Shown here: one piece after another, positions 20,865 through 25,653 of the stretch
Numbering within the stretch: position 1 is the first letter of the stretch
Layout of the letters: each line of letters begins with the position of its first letter
Origin: Didymodactylos carnosus
Taxonomy: Eukaryota; Rotifera; Eurotatoria; Philodinida; Philodinidae
Direction of reading: 5' to 3'
Assembly: GCA_905250885.1 (NCBI GenBank)
Contig: CAJNOQ010002212.1
Coordinates: 1 to 25,653, forward strand
Length of the DNA: 25,653 bases
Position numbers and translations under genes: made by a program
The notes under the pieces: model-generated
Told to the model about the DNA's origin: nothing
Databases searched by the model: none
The model's input: only the letters and a program-made list of their open reading frames with translations

Positions 20865-21185
20865 AAGAAACGCCAACAAAGAAACAGTTCAAAACAGCAA
20901 CAACATGAAGTAACACCAACTACCAAACCACTAATACCAGTAGTACCGTCAGTTGTTATAAAAACACAAAATAGTGTTAATACAATTACGTCAGCCTTAT
21001 TAACAGAAGTACAGTCAGCTTCAGATGTCACACTACTATCATCACAGTCAATTGAACTAATATCATTCATAACACCAATTACAACAACGCCGACAGCAAT
21101 GAATAGTTTAACAACGATAGGAACTCCGAATTTTTCAGAAAGAGCAAGTGATGCAATTTCAGTATTATTGCCACATGATCATTAG
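20865..21185 (+). pseudogene. Ser/Thr-rich coding-like frame, no start
   Basis: An open frame of 106 codons plus stop without an ATG at its beginning. Its composition is coding-like: Thr/Ser/Val/Pro-rich with evenly varied codons (for example TPTTKPLIPVVPSVV). It could be an exon or an extracellular-type fragment from a decayed gene, and it lies just inside the left terminal-like repeat. No family was recognised. The minus-strand frame over 20828-21070 is its shadow. Confidence 0.3.
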
Positions 21186-21260
21186 CAGCAAAAGAGTTTA
21201 TCTAAGCTGTCGATAAGATTATGGAGACCACAAATAAAAGTAAAACAGAAGTACTAACAC

Positions 21261-21626
21261 GTGAAATGGTTCTTAGTAGTATTCCTACTGCGGCTCCACC
21301 CTTCCCCCTTTATTTCCAAGATTATCAAACAAAAAATAATATCAAGAGAGCATGTTAATTTTGCGTTGATGCTGTTACCAAACGATGGCAGCGTTTCAAA
21401 AGAAACTATTAACGGAACTAAAGGTGTCTATATCTTGGAACATACAAGCAATCTTCGTTTAAGACGAGATCTATCAATTTCTGAATTTATTGAAGTATTT
21501 AGTAGTTACATGAGTGTTTTTTGTGATCATTATCCTAAAAGAAGAGAAGAATTGCAAGGATATCTCGCAAATATTATAAAAATCAACACCAGGTTTGCAG
21601 GATGTTTCTACTTTTGCCATAAATAA
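21261..21626 (+). pseudogene. Gag-like N-terminal domain fragment of a DIRS-type retroelement
   Basis: The 121-codon frame includes FISKIIKQKI, FALMLLPND, then ISEFIEVFSSYMSVFCDHYPKRREELQGYLANIIKI. The pattern of a short basic helix, an xxFxxLL motif, then a W/F-x-x-x-F-x-x-Y-x-x-V helix followed by YPxRxxELxxY is what I associate with the domain upstream of reverse transcriptase in animal DIRS-like/YR elements. It has no proper ATG start and stops early, so it is a remnant. It is in the same strand order as the RT and recombinase fragments downstream. Confidence 0.5.
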
Positions 21627-21829
21627 TTTGCCCAAAAATCGGCAGTACTAGTTGAAAGAAAGATTTTTCTTGACTGATCGATAATCGATCTTGAATTATA
21701 TTTGACAATTGCATCAATTTCAAGAGCCAAAGTCTGTGAACTTTGTAAATCTCTGTCTCACTCTACCACAGCATTTACTTGATCAGTCTGGAGCATTTCA
21801 GTCAGGGACAAGGCGACAACGGAAGTAGG

Positions 21830-22950
21830 GAGGGAGATCCCCTCCCTGCTTTTTAGAATCCTTTACTCCCAAATTCGAAAGGTTTTGCTCTGGAAATGAG
21901 ATCAACAATCAGCACCATCTGGCGTATGCAATAAAGATAACAGCATGTGGAAACGAAGAGGAAGTACTTCTGAGCTGTGATTTAATGCTGCATAATGAGC
22001 AATCGTTGATTACTCATTATACATACTCTCAATTTAAGAGTAAACGCCAACATATTTTCTTTTTTTCGTTTTCAAGAAAATCTACGACGACCTGCATTTT
22101 GAAAGCATTGATTGCATTCTTCTTGTCCTCGTTCACTAACTTGGCTCCCAAATCCCGCGGTGTAAACGCTTGACTCTTCATAACAAAACGTCTTTGTCCG
22201 CTGAGTTTACTCTCAAAACCATAATGTGAGGCGCAGGTTTTCAGTCAATTCCTCAGGCCATGACGAAGAATCAGTACGTTTTACTCTTAAATTTAAAGAA
22301 ATTTATGTCTCAGATATAAACTGCGGCTTAATGGAAACAACTAAAACCGTGAAAGCGTATTCGAAAAGCAACAACACATTTCAGAATAATTTAGTTGTTT
22401 TGGGCAGTTAACTGTCTGTTTGCAAGTTAAAATAGAAAACCGTTCGGAAAGTGAAATATATGTTTAGTTTTGTTGTAGAGACTATACCAAAAACTTGAGC
22501 GCACGAAGTTTTATGCAACTAAAACGTTTTGTCTGTCAAAACTTGCGTATTATTAGACAAATTAGATATTTACTCTCAGTTTTGAAATTTTTCGATTTAT
22601 TCTGAAATCGGAGGACTCTCTCTGCTTCTTGTACTTAGCGGTCGGTGTCCCTGATTTCGACACTCCTTCAATCGTGGAAGTCAACGTCTACAATCATCAA
22701 AGAAAGATCTCACAAGTGATAATCTGGGAAGAAAAAGAATATTCGATGGTAGAGAAGAATTTTGTAATGACTTTAATAGTGCAGCCAGATGTACAAAACC
22801 AGCAGGTTAATGTACATATAAATATGTTTGCTCAGTCTGAAAAGGTCCACACGCCTCTGAACCAACTAAGTGTAGCCAACAGCACCAGTAACATCCTGTT
22901 CTGTTTCACTTATAGTTATTCCGTATTGTGGCATAGAACGTATTAAAGAG
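21830..22950 (+). pseudogene. Unassigned coding-like fragments within the mobile-element graveyard
   Basis: Three + strand open stretches have protein-like composition and no recognised family: about 21834-22173 (includes GNEEEVLLSCDLMLHNE), 22226-22411 (FTLKFKEIYVSDINCG), and 22629-22946 (VGVPDFDTPSIVEVNVY and MTLIVQPDVQNQQVNVHI). None begins with a credible start and they are in different frames. On the minus strand, about 22040-22240 also reads as a plausible peptide (SQAFTPRDLGAKLVNEDKK). They may be captured host gene pieces or parts of a second transposon. Confidence 0.25.
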
Positions 22951-23091
22951 ATACTCATATGCAGCTAGCGAACAACATCTGAAGAACTCCATTTAAAGTT
23001 AACATTTTGGCATATAAATCAGTCTCTCTCTTTAGACGTGAAACTTTCAACGACAGTTAATATCGAATGCTTTCCTAGATAACCTCCGGAT

Positions 23092-23316
23092 TTGACACAA
23101 ATCAAAAAATTGCCGACAAATCCTTATGAATGTAAAAATCTACTGTCAGCAAGAAAAGCTCCAGAGTTAGTCAGTAAACTGCTTAATAAGGAGTTGGAAG
23201 AAGGTTATCTTATAGGTCTCTTCAAAGTGCCACCATTTTTAGTATATCGAATTTCACCAATTGTTATCTCATAGGGTGTCAAAAAAGGGAAAAAAATACA
23301 TCTATTTTCGACTTCT
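23092..23316 (+). pseudogene. N-terminal reverse transcriptase fragment (DIRS-type)
   Basis: The frame contains NPYECKNLLSARKAPELVSK, then LEEGYLIGLFKVPPF and VYRISPI, the block that opens the reverse transcriptase domain of DIRS-like retroelements (family form: GxxxGPFxxPPFPxxRISPIGV). A stop codon appears at about 23272. Beyond it, another frame still shows a KK...IFDF remnant up to about 23316, so there is at least a stop and a frameshift. The catalytic core with the YxDD motif is absent. Confidence 0.7.
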
Positions 23317-23478
23317 GCACTCTACAAAAACAATGTTCTTCAGTTTTTCAAAGAACGAAAAAATCAATTTTCAAAAACTGAAGAACAGATCTTGAGTTCC
23401 TGGGACAAATCAAAAACAAAATTCCCATTGATTTTTCGGTTCGTTGAAAAACTGAAGAACATTTTTTTTTAGAGTCTG
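23317..23478. mobile_element. Small foldback element at the RT/recombinase junction
   Basis: Left (23331-23368) and right (23428-23463) segments are inverted repeats: TGTTCTTCAGTTTTTCAA and its complement, continuing into a gaacgaaaaaatcaat match. A further, partial copy of the arm lies at 23371-23386, making a three-armed palindrome. The similarity may extend outward through CTCTA on the left and TAGAG on the right. It sits exactly where reverse-transcriptase similarity ends and recombinase similarity begins. Confidence 0.75.
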
Positions 23479-23822
23479 GACGTATTTGTCCAGTTTTAAC
23501 GCTAATTTGTTTTTTTAAAATTCGATCAAATTTATTAGCCACTTCAGAGTACTCTCTCTTTCTAACACCAGAACGTTTGCCTTTGACAAGAGCAGTTTTT
23601 ATCGAAAAGATTTGTCAAATTTTGTCCCATCTTGGTCTACCAGCTCAAGCATATTCAGGGCATTCCTTCCGTCATGATGATGCTGCAACGACCTCCGTTT
23701 GCGATTTACCTGCTCATATCATCCAACTTGTTGGTTGTTGGCTCAGCGAAACTTCTAAGTGTTATATTGATTTACCACTATCAACGATTAAACAAGTTCA
23801 ACTCATTCTCACAACTCAATAA
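23475..23822 (+). pseudogene. C-terminal tyrosine recombinase fragment of a DIRS-type retroelement
   Basis: The open frame reads on from the foldback edge (SGRICPVLTL, KIRSNLLATSEYSLFLTPERLPLTRAVF) through to the C-terminal catalytic region. Visible are the box II HxxR motif in YSGHSFR, a conserved Trp in GCWLSE, and the nucleophilic Tyr in KCYIDLPLS. The end TIKQVQLILTTQ is complete. The first catalytic Arg and the N-terminal half are missing. The normal Arg of the GRW motif is Cys here. DIRS-group retroelements integrate with this enzyme instead of a DDE integrase. The fragment is inactive. Confidence 0.8.
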
Positions 23823-24190
23823 AAACTCATATTCTTGGGGCCTCCGATGCATACAGCATTCTATGTTTGGGTTTCCCCCAAATTTTGTTTTTATTGTCAT
23901 CCGCGAATAGTCGCCCCTTTTGCCATATGTAATAAATATAACGTAGCGTTACGCTCTCTTGTCTAGAAAAGAGTGAGACATGAAGATTCTGACTTTCAGT
24001 ATTTCTCGGATATCTCGAGAAGCAAACATATTTTTTGAAAAAGAAAAAGAACGAACCTGAGATAGGGTGTAAAGTATCTGTAGTAAAATTACTATGTTAA
24101 TTTTATAACTTTCTTATAAGATAATTATAAAATTAAAATCTTACCCAAATTTTATTCGATTCTTATAAGATTCTTATATTGCGAATTTCT

Positions 24191-24265
24191 CTCGACTGGA
24201 GCATATAAGATTTTCGTAAGATTTCTATAAGATTCTTATCTGATTTCCGTACTTTCGGTCGCCTA
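24191..24265 (-). repeat. Terminal-like inverted repeat, right copy
   Basis: The reverse complement begins TAGGCGACCGAAAGTACG and follows 20385-20448 closely, apart from an extra unit of about 11 bases. The adjoining 24063-24180 is rich in ttataaga repeats and starts TAGGGTGTAAAGTA. That weakly mirrors the outer tip, so 24063-24265 may alternatively be a self-contained MITE of about 200 bp. Confidence 0.7.
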
Positions 24266-24505
24266 GGGGATAGGGGTGTCTTCGGAGAAATTCTGCCACA
24301 CCTGAACGGTGGTAGATGGAGGTCTCGGACTTGCGTGGATGTGGGTGTTCTACATATTTTGAAACTATAGGTTGCTATGGAAACTGAGAAACCAGCAGCG
24401 TTGCCGACGGAAGATCCATCAGGTACACCCCCTGCAGACAGGATTTTGGACCTGCTATTTTTACCAATAGATTTTTTTATATACTACAGTGCTTGATATG
24501 AAAGT

Positions 24506-24594
24506 TATAGCAGAACGTGATATGATAATGAATCAGCTGGTATGTCAGCTGAATCAGCTGATTTATTATTATATCATATATATATTTTGCTATA
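24506..24594. repeat. Imperfect palindrome of about 89 bp
   Basis: TATAGCA at the left tip pairs with TGCTATA at the right tip. Inner atatgataat and aatcagctg blocks pair with cagctgatt and attatatcat. The AATCAGCTG unit also repeats directly in the middle. It is probably a tiny MITE or a hairpin remnant. Confidence 0.6.
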
Positions 24595-25182
24595 GAATGC
24601 CATCATAAGATATGAGTGACCACTCCCTATTGAACATTATTTTTCTGAAAAAAAGTCAGACTGTTGTAACTTTCTAGATCTAATCTAGATCTAATTTCAT
24701 CTGTTTAACATTTCACTCAGTCGATTTTCCAATCTTCTCGAAGGATTGTTAGCATCTAGTTCTTTATCCCAGTTATTAGTTTGCGATCATAGTAAGCTTG
24801 TCGGGTCAACAAACACTTACATTTAATAATGCCATACATAGTCTGGGGATTACATAACGAAAAAATGAGCTTTTAATTGACTAAAAAATGCCCGTTAACA
24901 GCCACTGGTTTGTCGCACGTTATTTCAGCGTAACGCCAGTTTTCAACCAGTTGTCAACAAATCATTCACCCTTTTGTTTGATTATTTTGACTAATACAAA
25001 TATGGCATCCTGTTCTGTTGAGAAAACTGAGAATTCTTCTCTTCGTCGATTATTCAGATCAATGAAACTTGTCTCAAGAAAGTAACCTCTAGTTCTGGAC
25101 TGAGTACGAGTGATGGAACCATGGTCCGAAGGGACCAAAAATATTGAAAAAAAGTTTTTGAATTCAGTTTTTGTGAGGTTAT

Positions 25183-25204
25183 CACTGATAATTTATCAGT
25201 GAGA
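25183..25204. repeat. Short perfect hairpin
   Basis: TCACTGATAA and TTATCAGTGA flank a 2-base centre. No poly-U terminator context is meaningful in this eukaryotic DNA. Confidence 0.6.
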
Positions 25205-25296
25205 AAGAAACTGGATTCAGAAACATTCGAAAGTAGATCGGTGACGGCCCATAGTAGTGCAAAAGTAACCTAGACATTTTTGGATCGTCAGTTCCA

Positions 25297-25319
25297 GACA
25301 TTAATACATATTAATGTCC
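25297..25319. repeat. Short perfect hairpin
   Basis: GACATTAATA and its complementary TATTAATGTC surround a 3-base loop, with the flanking cca/tcc extending the symmetry weakly. Confidence 0.55.
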
Positions 25320-25432
25320 AGAATCGGTCAAAAATTGTCGAAATGATCTAATAATTTTCATTTAATCAAAATTGGATGAGTTATTAGTGGATATTTAATA
25401 GACAATTACTTACACCGTTCTCGACGTCCTGT

Positions 25433-25653
25433 CCTAGTCGAGACGGCAAAACTCCCACGGGACTTCTGTCATGGGATCCTGCGGGAGTCAGGTGGGACTT
25501 TCACAGGATTTTTCAGGACTCATGAGGACTCCCGTGGGACTTTGAGGTTTCTGAGAACTTTCGTTGGACTTCCGTAGGACTCGAAAGTTCCACAGGAGTC
25601 CCACGGGAGTCCTCAGGAGTCCTGAGAAATCCCTTGAAAGTCCCACCTGACTC
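25433..25653. mobile_element. Foldback MITE-like element, copy 2 (cut by window end)
   Basis: It starts CCTAGTCGAGAC and follows the 404-699 element in the same orientation through aaaactcccacggg, gggatcctgcgggagtcagg and the complementary arm cccttgaaagtcccacctgac. It differs by small indels, including loss of one duplicated gatcctgc unit near the start and an extra cacgggagtcctcagg-like unit in the middle. The right terminal repeat lies outside the window. Confidence 0.8.

Larger units (their letters stand above)
24266..25432. other. Intergenic/repeat-derived stretch
   Basis: A slightly GC-richer patch at 24270-24430 contains a short frame starting ATG at 24379 (METEKPAALPTEDPS), followed by a possible donor; I cannot support a gene from it. 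The rest holds small palindromes (24506-24594, 25183-25204, 25297-25319). A 65-codon frame at 24888-25085 has no family features. Confidence 0.35.

Noticed and set aside
24379..24425. Possible first exon starting METEKPAALPTEDPS
   Set aside because: Short, with an unconvincing donor (gtacac) and no downstream exon in frame that I could identify.

Overview
The window looks like nuclear DNA of a small invertebrate, most likely a bdelloid rotifer (inference). It is strongly AT-rich. The spliced genes have short introns that begin GT and end in T-rich tracts plus AG. Genes of clear animal ancestry (ATG5, an OCIA-domain protein, a dystroglycan) sit beside phosphonate-metabolism genes that look bacterial, and the gaps and introns hold many palindromic, non-coding mobile elements. 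All confident genes are on the + strand.

Layout. 1-1.1 kb: degenerate repeats and two foldback elements (404-699 and 761-1075). 1.6-3.4 kb: a probable MRGBP/EAF7 chromatin subunit, then a two-exon OCIAD1-like mitochondrial/endosomal membrane protein. 3.4-7.8 kb: non-coding DNA holding a near-perfect hairpin of about 840 bp (5548-6388) and simple repeats. 7.8-9.9 kb: a compact five-exon dystroglycan. 11.1-13.0 kb: an 11-exon phosphonopyruvate decarboxylase with a transit-peptide-like N-terminus. 13.6-14.5 kb: intronless ATG5. 15.0-15.6 kb: an intronless PhnZ-type mixed-valence diiron oxygenase. 16.0-19.7 kb: a multi-exon, lysine-rich gene I do not recognise, with a hAT-like MITE in one intron. 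20.4-24.3 kb: a transposon graveyard, with a pair of inverted terminal-like repeats enclosing a broken DIRS-type tyrosine-recombinase retrotransposon and further unassigned coding-like fragments. 24.3-25.65 kb: small hairpins, and a second copy of the first foldback element, cut by the window end.

How the genes relate. The clearest theme is carbon-phosphorus chemistry. Phosphonopyruvate decarboxylase makes phosphonoacetaldehyde, the precursor of 2-aminoethylphosphonate (2-AEP). PhnZ-family enzymes cleave the C-P bond of hydroxylated 2-AEP or a related compound. They lie about 2 kb apart with only ATG5 between them. The partner enzymes PepM, a 2-AEP transaminase and a PhnY-type hydroxylase are not in the window. 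The other genes are housekeeping, and I see no operon-like organisation. Exon boundaries were placed by eye from reading frame, phase and GT/AG sites.
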